From Gluconacetobacter johannae (GTDB lineage Bacteria; Pseudomonadota; Alphaproteobacteria; Acetobacterales; Acetobacteraceae), in NCBI RefSeq assembly GCF_014174305.1, contig NZ_JABEQH010000007.1, forward strand, positions 1 through 64,000: a stretch of 64,000 nt of DNA. The letters are read 5' to 3'. The notes beneath the pieces are model-generated. The model was given only the letters and a program-made list of their open reading frames with translations. It had not been told where the DNA came from and ran no database searches. This document shows, one piece after another, positions 1 through 7,228 of the stretch. Both the position numbers and the translations under genes were made by a program. Numbering within the stretch: position 1 is the first letter of the stretch; every line of letters starts with the position of its first letter.

Positions 1-238
1 AACGAACAGATCCAAGTCAATCCAGTCTCTCTCACATCCAACCACTCAAACCAAAGGCCCAAGCAATCAAACTCGAAACACTTAAAAACGCATATCCAAA
101 AGACATACGAAGAACAGCATCCCAAGAGAAACCAAAACACCCAGAACAAACCAGATGCCTAATCCTCCTTAACAACCCAGATCACTCCAGGTCGTCAGAA
201 CGCCGCCAACATATCCCTTCCAAACTCTCTTATTCTAT

Positions 239-250
239 TGTCAAAGACCT
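239..250 (-). promoter_or_regulatory. boxA-like antitermination motif
   Basis: The minus strand reads AGGTCTTTGACA here, followed by ATAGAATAAGAGAG. This resembles the boxA of rRNA leaders (E. coli TGCTCTTTAACA). It lies about 40 bases downstream of the P2 -10 element. A second, shorter GGTCTTTG occurs at 281-288. Confidence 0.45.
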
Positions 251-285
251 CTGAACTCACTCAGTCCAGCCCAACCGGGCCAAAG

Positions 286-314
286 ACCTTAGCAAACCCA
301 GACCCACCAGGCAA
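286..314 (-). promoter_or_regulatory. Promoter-like pair P2 (possible rrn promoter)
   Basis: On the minus strand TTGCCT (314-309) and TAAGGT (291-286) are separated by 17 bases. It lies about 62 bases downstream of P1, in the same direction. Tandem promoters are usual for rRNA operons. Confidence 0.35.
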
Positions 315-347
315 GTGCCTTTCGGCCCCGCCCCTGCGGTGAACAGC

Positions 348-376
348 GATCTACACCCCACCCACATCACCGTCAA
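348..376 (-). promoter_or_regulatory. Promoter-like pair P1 (possible rrn promoter)
   Basis: On the minus strand TTGACG (376-371) is followed after exactly 17 bases by TAGATC (353-348). Two A6 tracts lie just upstream at 403-408 and 391-396, where an UP element would be. It would drive transcription leftwards, away from the hydroxylase gene ending at 434. Confidence 0.45.
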
Positions 377-384
377 CAGCGGTC

Positions 385-408
385 GTCCGATTTTTTCGGA
401 CCTTTTTT
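385..408 (+). terminator. Rho-independent-type hairpin, plus orientation
   Basis: GTCCGA (385-390), a TTTTT loop and TCGGAC (396-401) form a perfect 6-bp stem followed by C and T6 (403-408). The U-tract exists only for plus-strand transcription. No plus-strand gene precedes it in the window. On the minus strand the same bases are the A-tracts upstream of P1, so the terminator reading may be coincidental. Confidence 0.4.
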
Positions 409-433
409 GACCAAGTGGACAAAAATGGCGGTT

Positions 434-1612
434 TCAGGCCGATTTCCGCTTATCCATCAGCATGTTCGTCACCGCCGACTTGAAGGGCGAAAGCGAATCG
501 GCCAGCCGCAGCCCGGCCCGACGCATCTGCCGGAACGGCATTTCGTCACGGGTATAGAGGGTGGCGATTCCATTCGTCGCCGCGAACAGCGGCGCGGTGG
601 CCAGGCGGTGCCGGGTTTCGAATCGCTTCAGCACGGACGCGCTGCCGGGGTCGCCGTCGCGGGCCAGGCCCACGCCGATTTCCTCGGCCAGCGCCTCCTG
701 TCCCTTCAGGCCCAGATTGAAGCCGTGCGCCGTGATCGGATGCATGCCGACCGCCGCGTCGCCGATCAAGGCGAAGCGATGGGTGACGAAGCGATGGGCA
801 TAGACCGCGCGCAATGGATAGACATGCCGGGTGCTGACCAGACGTATCCCCCCCAGCCGATTACCGATCCGCGCCCTTATATCGGCATTGAAGCAGTCGC
901 GGTCCATCACCCGCAATGCCTCGATCCGGTCAGGGGGCAGGGTCAGGACCAATGATGACGCGCCGCCATTGACCGGCAGCAGGGCCACCGTCTGCCCGTC
1001 GTCGAACCATTGGGTCGCCACATGATGATGGGGTGAGTCGTGGGCCATCCGGCACACCAGCATCGCGCGATGGAAATCGTGCACGATGGCGCCGATCCCC
1101 TGCAGGCGCCTGATGTCGGAAAACCGTCCGTCAGCGGCGATCGCCAGGCGGGTTTCGATTTCACCGCCGTCATACAGGACGCTGACCGCCCCCTGCCCGT
1201 CGCGAACCCGGCGCGTCCCCGTGCCCGCGCTTATGGTGATGCCGGGGCGCGACAGGGCCTCTTCATACAAGGCCCGCCGGATCAGGTGGTTGGACACCAG
1301 ATAGCCCAAGGCTTCCACGCCCTTGCCGTGCGTGTCGAAGGTCAGCGGGTGGTTGTGCCGCCCGGTTTCCACCCGTGCCTCGCGCAGGGGGGAAATCCCG
1401 ACCGGCGGGATCCGCGCCCACGCGCCGCAGCGCTGCAGGACCGAGACCGAATGGTGCGTCAGGGCGATCTCGCGCCCGTCGAAGGCCGGTTCGGCCAACT
1501 GGGCCAGCGGCGCGCGCTCCAGAACCGTGACCGACAGTCCCAACGCCTCCAGCGACAGGGCCGTGGCCAGCCCGGCCGGGCCGCCGCCGATGATCGTGAC
1601 GTCGCTGTGCAT
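434..1612 (-). CDS. UbiH/UbiF/UbiM-type FAD-dependent ubiquinone biosynthesis hydroxylase
   Basis: A 392-residue class A flavoprotein monooxygenase that should hydroxylate the benzoquinone ring during ubiquinone synthesis at the membrane. The N-terminal dinucleotide-binding motif is IIGGGPAGL (residues 7-15). A central DGRFS matches the family DG motif, and the FAD motif GDAAVGMHPITAHGFNLG lies near residue 290-310. The HPITAHGFN variant, in place of the HPxAGQGxN of UbiH/UbiF, resembles what I recall of UbiM-type enzymes, so the exact ring position is unsettled. A GGAAGGG ribosome-binding site precedes the ATG at 1612. It lies 18 bases downstream of the nitroreductase gene, probably in one transcript. 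Confidence 0.88.
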   Translation of the reverse strand: MHSDVTIIGGGPAGLATALSLEALGLSVTVLERAPLAQLAEPAFDGREIALTHHSVSVLQRCGAWARIPPVGISPLREARVETGRHNHPLTFDTHGKGVEALGYLVSNHLIRRALYEEALSRPGITISAGTGTRRVRDGQGAVSVLYDGGEIETRLAIAADGRFSDIRRLQGIGAIVHDFHRAMLVCRMAHDSPHHHVATQWFDDGQTVALLPVNGGASSLVLTLPPDRIEALRVMDRDCFNADIRARIGNRLGGIRLVSTRHVYPLRAVYAHRFVTHRFALIGDAAVGMHPITAHGFNLGLKGQEALAEEIGVGLARDGDPGSASVLKRFETRHRLATAPLFAATNGIATLYTRDEMPFRQMRRAGLRLADSLSPFKSAVTNMLMDKRKSA

Positions 1613-1630
1613 CGCCCTTCCCCTTCCCGG

Positions 1631-2218
1631 TCAGGTGTCCGCGCCGAAGCGGACCGGCGTGCCCTGCCATTCGGCGACGTAATCCACGACCGGCCGCCGT
1701 TTGGGCACCAGCCGGTCCGGGTCGGGCGTACCGACGAACAGGAACCCCGCCAAACGGTGCGGCGCATCGAACCCCAGAGCCGAGGCCACCGCCGGATCGT
1801 ACGTCATGTCCCCCGTCACCCAGACGCCTCCAAACCCGGTGGCATGCAGGGCGTCGAGGACATTCATCGCGGCGGCCGCCACGGCCATTTCCTGTTCGAT
1901 GACCGGAATCTTGTCATCGGGGCGGATATGCATGCCCAATGCGATCGTCAGAGGCATGGTGGAAAAGCGCTGCCGACGTTTCTCGATCTTCTCGGCCGCC
2001 ACGTCAGGATCGCGCGCGCGCATCCCGTCCACCACCAGCTCCGCCAGTTTCGGCCGCGCCTCGCCCCGGATCAGGACGTACCGCCACGGCCGCAGCTTGC
2101 CATGGTCGGGCGCGCGCATCGCGGCGGACAGGATGTCCTCCAGCACCGACCCCTCGGGCGCCGGGTCGGACAGCGCGTCGGTCGATGAACGGGACAGGAG
2201 GCTGTCGAGCGCTGCCAT
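1631..2218 (-). CDS. Nitroreductase-family protein (YdjA-like)
   Basis: A 195-residue FMN-dependent nitroreductase-fold protein, the normal length for the single-domain YdjA-type subgroup. Family features are the N-terminal helix with AAMRAPDHGKLRPWRY (about residues 32-47), which contacts FMN, and the GFGGVWVTGD segment near residue 127, the usual G-x-W motif. Such enzymes reduce nitro or quinone compounds with NAD(P)H. The natural substrate cannot be told from sequence. It is the first gene of a minus-strand pair with the ubiquinone-type hydroxylase. That pairing may hint at quinone chemistry, which is an inference. Confidence 0.85.
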   Translation of the reverse strand: MAALDSLLSRSSTDALSDPAPEGSVLEDILSAAMRAPDHGKLRPWRYVLIRGEARPKLAELVVDGMRARDPDVAAEKIEKRRQRFSTMPLTIALGMHIRPDDKIPVIEQEMAVAAAAMNVLDALHATGFGGVWVTGDMTYDPAVASALGFDAPHRLAGFLFVGTPDPDRLVPKRRPVVDYVAEWQGTPVRFGADT

Positions 2219-2396
2219 CCGGAATACTCCATACTAAGGTGATCGGCCGGCGCCCGGCCCGCACGGGGCGGCGGCGGCGGGACGGCACCATGCCGCAGAA
2301 GGTCGCCGAAGCCAATATCCGGCCACCCGGGCACCCCGGCGGGACTCGCACGGGAATGGTGGCCTAACCCGCCCCTATCCTGTAGGAGAACGGGAC

Positions 2397-2993
2397 ATGG
2401 ATACCGCCCGCACCGCCACGATTCACCGCGTCACCAGCGAGACCGACATCACGGTCCGGCTGGACCTTGACGGCACCGGCCAGTCCCGCATCGCGACGGG
2501 GATCGGCTTCTTCGACCATATGCTGACGGCGCTGGCCCGGCATGCGATGTTCGACCTCGAGATCGCGGCGCAGGGCGATCTGCATATCGACTTCCATCAC
2601 ACGACCGAGGACACCGGCATCGCGCTGGGCCAGGCCTTCGTCCGCGCGATCGGCGACAAGCGCGGCATCCGCCGCTTCGGCCATGCGCTGGCCCCGCTGG
2701 ACGAGGCGTTGAGCGAAGTCGTCGTCGATATCTCCGGCCGTCCCTACCTGGCCTGGTCGGTGGAGTTCACCCGCGACAAGATCGGCGAGATGGACACCGA
2801 ACTGTTCGAGGAATTCTTCCGCGCCTTCGCCATGAGCGCACTGCTGACCCTGCATGTGACGCAAAAGGCCGGACGTAACTGCCATCATATCGCCGAGGCG
2901 TCGTTCAAGGCCGCCGCCCGCGCCCTTCGCATGGCATCCGAAGCCGATCCGCGCGCCGGCGACCTGATCCCCTCGACCAAGGGCGTGCTGTGA
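2397..2993 (+). CDS. hisB: Imidazoleglycerol-phosphate dehydratase
   Basis: A 198-residue monofunctional HisB that dehydrates imidazoleglycerol phosphate to imidazole-acetol phosphate in histidine synthesis. The manganese-binding repeats are visible: [12 protein letters not shown] (about residues 38-49) and [14 protein letters not shown] (about 64-77), then the second half with [13 protein letters not shown] near residue 160. No phosphatase domain is fused, as in most alphaproteobacteria. A TAGGAGAA ribosome-binding site (2383-2390) sets the start. It is the first gene of the his run. The preceding 178-base gap shows no histidine-rich leader peptide. Confidence 0.97.
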   Translation: MDTARTATIHRVTSETDITVRLDLDGTGQSRIATGIGFFDHMLTALARHAMFDLEIAAQGDLHIDFHHTTEDTGIALGQAFVRAIGDKRGIRRFGHALAPLDEALSEVVVDISGRPYLAWSVEFTRDKIGEMDTELFEEFFRAFAMSALLTLHVTQKAGRNCHHIAEASFKAAARALRMASEADPRAGDLIPSTKGVL

Positions 2994-3373
2994 CCAGCTA
3001 TTCCTCCTGGTTCCGGGCCGAGGACGGTCGACCGCCGGTGCTGGTGGCCGAACGCCTGTCCTGGCGCGTGCTGATCCTGGGCTGGTTCGGGCTGGTGCTG
3101 CAGGGCTGCTGGATCGCCGGCCTGCTGGCCGGGGCGGCGACCATCGCGGTCTGGGCGGTGCTGGGTCATTCGACGCTGATCGCACCGGTGTGGCTGGGGC
3201 TGCATCTGGGGCTGGCGCTGTGCGCCGCCGATATAAAGGAATGGGAGTTGCGGCTGAACGGGCTGACCGCCGGCCCGGTGGTCATCGCCCCGGGCGCCGA
3301 GGCCGCGCTGCTGCGCCTGCTGGAACGGCATCCGGGCATCCTGGCCCCGCGCGCCGCGACGGCTGGGGAATGA
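2990..3373 (+). CDS. Small membrane protein in the his operon (DUF2628-like)
   Basis: A 127-residue protein starting with GTG that overlaps the hisB stop by four bases (GTGA), so its translation is coupled to hisB. Hydrophobic stretches at about residues 27-60 and 63-80 should form two or three membrane segments. A soluble C-terminal part of about 40 residues follows. The composition and placement recall DUF2628 proteins, which have no known enzymatic role. No catalytic motif is visible. Its position inside the his genes suggests co-expression, not a proven role in histidine synthesis. Confidence 0.7.
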   Translation: MTSYSSWFRAEDGRPPVLVAERLSWRVLILGWFGLVLQGCWIAGLLAGAATIAVWAVLGHSTLIAPVWLGLHLGLALCAADIKEWELRLNGLTAGPVVIAPGAEAALLRLLERHPGILAPRAATAGE

Positions 3374-3380
3374 AAAGGAA

Positions 3381-4064
3381 ATGAGGGACAGGATGGCATC
3401 CGCGACCCAGTCCATCGTCGTCATCGACTATAATGGCGGCAACCTTGCCTCGGCCGCGCGGGCACTGACGCGCGCGGCGGCCGACAGCGGCATCGACGCC
3501 ACCGTCACGATCACCGCAGCACCCGATGCCGTGCGCCGGGCCGACCGGATCGTCCTGCCCGGGCAGGGCGCGTTCGCCGATTGCGCCGCCGGCCTGGCCG
3601 CGGTGCCCGGCCTGCGCCAGACGATCCAGGAGGCGACGGACGCCGGCACGCCGTTCCTGGGCATCTGCGTGGGCATGCAGCTGATGGCCGAACGCGGGCT
3701 GGAACATGCGACGACCCCCGGCTTCGGCTGGATCGCGGGCGAGATCGCGGCGATGGACGCCCCCGGCCTGCGCCTGCCGCAGATGGGGTGGAACCGGCTG
3801 GATTTCGCCCCCGGCGCGCATCCGCTGACCGAGGGGCTGGACCCGGACGCCCACGGCTATTTCGTCCATTCCTACGCGCTGCGCGGCGGTGCGGCGGCCG
3901 ACCTGGTGGCCACCACCGATTACGGCGGCCCCGTACCGGCCATCGTCGCCCACGGCAATCGCGCCGGCACCCAGTTCCATGTCGAGAAAAGCCAGGCGGT
4001 CGGCCTGCGTATCCTGTCCAATTTCCTGCGCTGGTCGCCCACACGCGAAGGAGCCGCCGCATGA
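3381..4064 (+). CDS. hisH: Imidazole glycerol phosphate synthase, glutamine amidotransferase subunit
   Basis: A 227-residue class I glutaminase that supplies ammonia to HisF. The start [13 protein letters not shown] is typical. GQGAF marks the oxyanion region, GICVGMQLM carries the nucleophilic cysteine (about residue 95), and QFHVEKSQ near the C-terminus supplies the catalytic histidine and glutamate. The usual FHPEKS has Val for Pro here, a mild change. An AAGGAA ribosome-binding site precedes the chosen ATG at 3381; a second in-frame ATG at 3393 is possible. Its stop overlaps the next start (ATGA at 4061). Confidence 0.95.
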   Translation: MRDRMASATQSIVVIDYNGGNLASAARALTRAAADSGIDATVTITAAPDAVRRADRIVLPGQGAFADCAAGLAAVPGLRQTIQEATDAGTPFLGICVGMQLMAERGLEHATTPGFGWIAGEIAAMDAPGLRLPQMGWNRLDFAPGAHPLTEGLDPDAHGYFVHSYALRGGAAADLVATTDYGGPVPAIVAHGNRAGTQFHVEKSQAVGLRILSNFLRWSPTREGAAA

Positions 4065-5416
4065 ACGAGATCGGCGGCATCCGCCGCGACCGGGTGCGGA
4101 CCGAGCGGCTGCAATCCCTGCATGAAGACGACCTGGGGGCGCTGTGCGAGGCGACCGACGCCGCCATCCTGGACGGCGGCGGCTTCGGCTGGCTGAGCGT
4201 GCCCGGACGGCAGGCGATGGAACGCTATTTCCGGGGCCTGCTGATGGTGCCCGAACGCATGCTGTTCGTCGCGCGCCTGGACGGCATCATCGTCGGCGCG
4301 GCGCAACTGGTCCGCCCGCCCCGCAACAACGAGGCCCAGGCCATGAGCGCCACGCTCATGCACCTGTATGTGGCGCCCTACGCGCGCGGCCACGGGCTCG
4401 GCCGGCTGCTGCTGCTGGAGGCCGAGCAATGCGCGCGGGCCATGGGGTACCAGATCCTGAACCTGGACGTGCGCGAGACGCAGGTCGAGGCCATCCGGCT
4501 GTTCCAGTCCTTCGGCTTCCACCAGTGGGGCGTCCATCCCAGCTATGCCCGCACCGACGGCCGCACCGTGCGCGGCCTGTTCTTCACCAAGCGCCTGCAG
4601 GACAATGAACGGGTCGTACCCGCGCACCCGCGGGCCCTTTCCGTTCCCATTCCTGCCCGTGGACCTCTCAGCGTGACCGGACACAGCCTGACCCTCTACC
4701 CCGCCATCGACCTGAAGGACGGCGCCTGCGTCCGCCTGCGCCGGGGGGACATGGACGCCGCCACCGTCTATTCCGACGATCCGGGCGCGCAGGCCCGCGC
4801 CTGGGCCGCCGCCGGGTGCCAGTGGCTGCATGTCGTCGACCTGAACGGCGCCTTCGCCGGACGATCGGCCAACAGCGCCGCCATCGAGGCCATCATCGCC
4901 AACGCCACCGTGCCGGTGCAACTGGGCGGCGGCCTGCGCGACATGGCGGGGATCGAACGCTGGCTGTCGGCGGGCATCACGCGCGTCATCCTGGGCAGCG
5001 TCGCGGTCAAGAACCCCGCCCTGGTGCGCGAGGCCTGCCGCGCCTTCCCCGGCCGCATCGTCGCGGGCATCGACGCCCGTTCGGGCCAGGTCGCGACCGA
5101 AGGCTGGGCCGAAACGTCGGAAATGCAGGCGGTCGAGCTGGGCCGGCGGATGGAGGATGCCGGCGTCGCGGCCATCATCTTCACCGAGATCAGCCGCGAT
5201 GGCATGCTGACGGGCATCGACATCGCCCAGACGGCGGAACTTGCGAACGCGCTGTCGGTCCCGGTCATCGCCAGCGGCGGCGTCGGCACGGCGGCCCACC
5301 TGCAGGCCCTGCGCCAGGCCACCGCCCAGGCCCCGGGCATCGAGGGCGTGATCGTCGGCCGCGCGCTGTACGACGGCCGGGTCGACCCGGCCGAGGCCCT
5401 GCGGATCCTGTCCTGA
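4061..5416 (+). CDS. hisA: In-frame fusion: GNAT acetyltransferase plus HisA isomerase
   Basis: One uninterrupted frame of 451 codons. Residues 1-180 are a GNAT N-acetyltransferase, with the acetyl-CoA loop region [15 protein letters not shown] (about 105-119) and a final FQSFGFH segment. Residues 181-204 are a Pro/Arg-rich linker. From about residue 205 comes a full-length HisA (phosphoribosylformimino-AICAR-P isomerase) barrel: [10 protein letters not shown] start, HVVDLNGAF, then phosphate-binding GGGLRD, GSVAVKN and ASGGVG. A GTG at 4673 (residue 205) could start a separate 247-residue HisA, but the ribosome-binding site there is weak. No stop codon separates the two parts, so GNAT cannot end on its own. 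The GNAT substrate is unknown. It overlaps hisH (ATGA) and hisF (TGATG). Confidence 0.88.
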   Translation: MNEIGGIRRDRVRTERLQSLHEDDLGALCEATDAAILDGGGFGWLSVPGRQAMERYFRGLLMVPERMLFVARLDGIIVGAAQLVRPPRNNEAQAMSATLMHLYVAPYARGHGLGRLLLLEAEQCARAMGYQILNLDVRETQVEAIRLFQSFGFHQWGVHPSYARTDGRTVRGLFFTKRLQDNERVVPAHPRALSVPIPARGPLSVTGHSLTLYPAIDLKDGACVRLRRGDMDAATVYSDDPGAQARAWAAAGCQWLHVVDLNGAFAGRSANSAAIEAIIANATVPVQLGGGLRDMAGIERWLSAGITRVILGSVAVKNPALVREACRAFPGRIVAGIDARSGQVATEGWAETSEMQAVELGRRMEDAGVAAIIFTEISRDGMLTGIDIAQTAELANALSVPVIASGGVGTAAHLQALRQATAQAPGIEGVIVGRALYDGRVDPAEALRILS

Positions 5417-6177
5417 TGCTGAAGCTGCGGGTCATTCCCTGCCTGGACGTCAAGAACGGCCGGGTCGTGAAGGGGGTCAATTTCGTGTCGCTGCGCGATG
5501 CGGGCGACCCGGTCGAACAGGCCGCGGTCTATGACGCCGCCGGCGCGGACGAGCTGACGTTCCTGGACATCACCGCCAGCCACGAAAACCGGGACACGAT
5601 CCTGGACGTGGTGAACCGCACGGCCGAGCGGATCTTCCTGCCGCTGACCGTCGGCGGCGGGGTGCGTACCACCGAGGACATGCGCCGCCTGCTGCTGGCC
5701 GGGGCGGACAAATGCGCGATGAATTCCGCCGCCGTCAGCCGGCCCGACCTGATTAGCGAGGCCGCGCGGAAATTCGGCAGCCAGTGCGTGGTGGTGGCCG
5801 TTGACGCACGGTCGGACGGGCATGGCGGGTGGGAGGTCTATACCCATGGCGGACGCACCCCCACCGGGCGCAACGTCATCGACTGGTGCCGCGAGGTCGC
5901 CGCGCGCGGCGCGGGCGAGATCCTGCTGACCAGCATGGATCGCGACGGCACCGGCGCCGGGTTCGACCTGGACCTGCTGCGCGCCGCCTGCGCCGCCGTG
6001 CGGGTGCCGATCGTGGCATCGGGCGGGGTCGGCACGCTGGCGCATTTCGTCGAGGGCGCGCAGGCGGGGGCCACCGGCCTGCTGGCGGCCAGCGTCTTCC
6101 ATTTCGGCCAGTTCACCATCCCGCAGGTCAAGCAGGCGCTGGCGGACGCCGGCCTGCCGGTGCGCCAGACGAACTGA
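5416..6177 (+). CDS. hisF: Imidazole glycerol phosphate synthase, cyclase subunit
   Basis: A 253-residue (beta/alpha)8 barrel that uses ammonia from HisH to form imidazole glycerol phosphate and AICAR. Family motifs are [17 protein letters not shown] at the start, with the catalytic Asp in CLD, plus [25 protein letters not shown] with the second catalytic Asp, and ASGGVG phosphate binding. The ATG shares one base with the HisA stop (TGATG), so translation is coupled. The length is standard. Confidence 0.97.
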   Translation: MLKLRVIPCLDVKNGRVVKGVNFVSLRDAGDPVEQAAVYDAAGADELTFLDITASHENRDTILDVVNRTAERIFLPLTVGGGVRTTEDMRRLLLAGADKCAMNSAAVSRPDLISEAARKFGSQCVVVAVDARSDGHGGWEVYTHGGRTPTGRNVIDWCREVAARGAGEILLTSMDRDGTGAGFDLDLLRAACAAVRVPIVASGGVGTLAHFVEGAQAGATGLLAASVFHFGQFTIPQVKQALADAGLPVRQTN

Positions 6178-6203
6178 CGCGCCGGATATTTCCAGCAGAG
6201 TGC

Positions 6204-6710
6204 ATGATGCCCAAGAGCCCCAAGCCCAAATCCGCCAAGCCCACGGCCCCCAAGGCTGCCGGCAAGAAGGCCCCCGCGCCGCGCAAGGCGGCGAAACAGG
6301 CCGAAAAGCAGATCGAATCGCCCCGCGCGCGCAAGAAGACCGCCGCCCTGGTCGCGCCGGTCGCCGACACCCCGCCGGCCACGCCCGACGTGCTGGACCG
6401 GCTGTTCGCCGTCGTGACCTCGCGCAAGGGCACCGACCCGTCGGTCAGCCATTCGGCGCGCCTGCTGTCGCGCGGCCGGCGCAAGATCGCGCAGAAATTC
6501 GGCGAGGAAGCGGTCGAATGCCTGATCGAGGCCGTCGCCGGCAACACCGGCGAACTGGTGGGTGAGAGCGCCGACGTGCTGTACCATCTGATCGTCATGT
6601 GGGTGGACGCAGGCGTGCAGCCCGCCGACGTCTGGGCCGAACTGCGCCGCCGCGAGGGCACCAGCGGCATCGCCGAAAAGGCCGCCCGTCCGCACGACCC
6701 CCTGGCCTGA
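6204..6710 (+). CDS. hisE: Phosphoribosyl-ATP diphosphatase with basic N-terminal tail
   Basis: A 168-residue protein. The C-terminal 105 residues are a MazG-like HisE that cleaves phosphoribosyl-ATP to phosphoribosyl-AMP. Its motifs are [21 protein letters not shown] ([12 protein letters not shown] metal-binding helix) and [13 protein letters not shown], with acidic ligands. The first 55 residues are an unusual Lys/Ala/Pro-rich tail of the kind seen on DNA- or RNA-binding proteins (compare the C-terminus of TopA in this window). Two adjacent ATG codons (6204, 6207) are possible starts. A shorter HisE would need an internal start, and no Met or strong ribosome-binding site is seen near residue 60. 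It is the last his gene of the run. Confidence 0.92.
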   Translation: MMPKSPKPKSAKPTAPKAAGKKAPAPRKAAKQAEKQIESPRARKKTAALVAPVADTPPATPDVLDRLFAVVTSRKGTDPSVSHSARLLSRGRRKIAQKFGEEAVECLIEAVAGNTGELVGESADVLYHLIVMWVDAGVQPADVWAELRRREGTSGIAEKAARPHDPLA

Positions 6711-6762
6711 TGCCAGTTGCCTGATACCGTCAGGGCCCAGTCGTTTTATCCATGATCGGGGT

Positions 6763-6800
6763 CCAGGGCCTCAGGCCCTGGCGGGTTCGGGCAAAGCCCG
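6763..6800 (+). repeat. Tandem GC hairpins after hisE, dispersed repeat family
   Basis: CCAGGGCC-TCA-GGCCCTGG (6763-6781) is a perfect 8-bp stem. A second hairpin CGGGC-AAA-GCCCG follows at 6788-6800. Related sequence recurs at 10017-10050 and 54196-54236. No T-tract follows, so it is better seen as a repeat or Rho-type transcript end than as a classic terminator. Confidence 0.6.
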
Positions 6801-6839
6801 GCCTTCACCGGCCCTGACACAACCCGAGGAAGCGCATCC

Positions 6840-7217
6840 ATGGCTGTCTCCGGACTGGGTCCCTACGACCCGCAGAATATTTTCGCGAAGATCCTGCGCG
6901 GCGAGATTCCGTGCAACAAGGTGTTCGAGGATTCGTTCGCCCTGGCCTTCCACGACATCGCCCCCAAGGCGCCGGTCCATGTGCTGGTCATCCCCAAGGG
7001 CCCGTACGTGTCGTACGCCGATTTCAGCGCCACCGCCTCGGATGCCGAGATCGCGGGCTTCACCCGCGCCGTGGGCCACGTCGCGACCCTGCTGGGGCTG
7101 GACGGGGCCGGCTATCGCCTGCTGTCGAACATGGGGGCGGCAGCCGGGCAGGAAGTGCCGCATTTCCACGTTCATCTGTTCGGCGGCGCGGCGTTGGGGC
7201 CGATGCTGCATCGCTGA
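6840..7217 (+). CDS. HIT-family purine nucleotide phosphoramidase (HinT-like)
   Basis: A 125-residue histidine-triad protein of standard length. The active site HFHVHLFGG near residue 110 carries the His-x-His-x-His triad with the nucleophilic middle histidine. DIAPKAPVHVLVIPK (about 38-52) is the conserved substrate-side strand. Such proteins hydrolyse AMP-lysine or AMP-phosphoramidates in the cytosol. It stands alone, about 130 bases after hisE, beyond the hairpin repeat, and converges with the ABC exporter gene. HIT genes downstream of his genes are common in alphaproteobacteria. Confidence 0.92.
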   Translation: MAVSGLGPYDPQNIFAKILRGEIPCNKVFEDSFALAFHDIAPKAPVHVLVIPKGPYVSYADFSATASDAEIAGFTRAVGHVATLLGLDGAGYRLLSNMGAAAGQEVPHFHVHLFGGAALGPMLHR

Positions 7218-7228
7218 AGGCCTCGGCC

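Larger units (their letters stand above)
1..433 (-). other. Non-coding G/T-rich leader region, probable upstream part of an rRNA operon
   Basis: No convincing gene lies here. The plus strand is strikingly rich in A and C and poor in G (the first 60 bases have 22 A, 23 C, 6 G, 9 T), so a minus-strand transcript would be G/U-rich. Read on the minus strand it has A-tracts, two promoter-like pairs, a boxA-like motif at 239-250 and then about 240 bases of leader running off the left edge. That order (promoter, boxA, leader, 16S) is known for bacterial rRNA operons. The 16S gene itself is not in the window, so this reading is an inference. Confidence 0.5.

Noticed and set aside
1-433. tRNA or 16S rRNA gene in the left-edge region
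   Set aside because: No cloverleaf, CCA end or conserved 16S start sequence is visible; only leader-type signals are present.
407-955. Plus-strand frame overlapping the end of the hydroxylase gene
   Set aside because: It lies antisense to a well-supported gene and has no recognisable domain.
4673-5416. HisA as a fully separate gene from GTG 4673
   Set aside because: Possible as an internal start, but the ribosome-binding site is weak and the upstream GNAT frame has no stop, so it is described within the fusion rather than as a separate gene.
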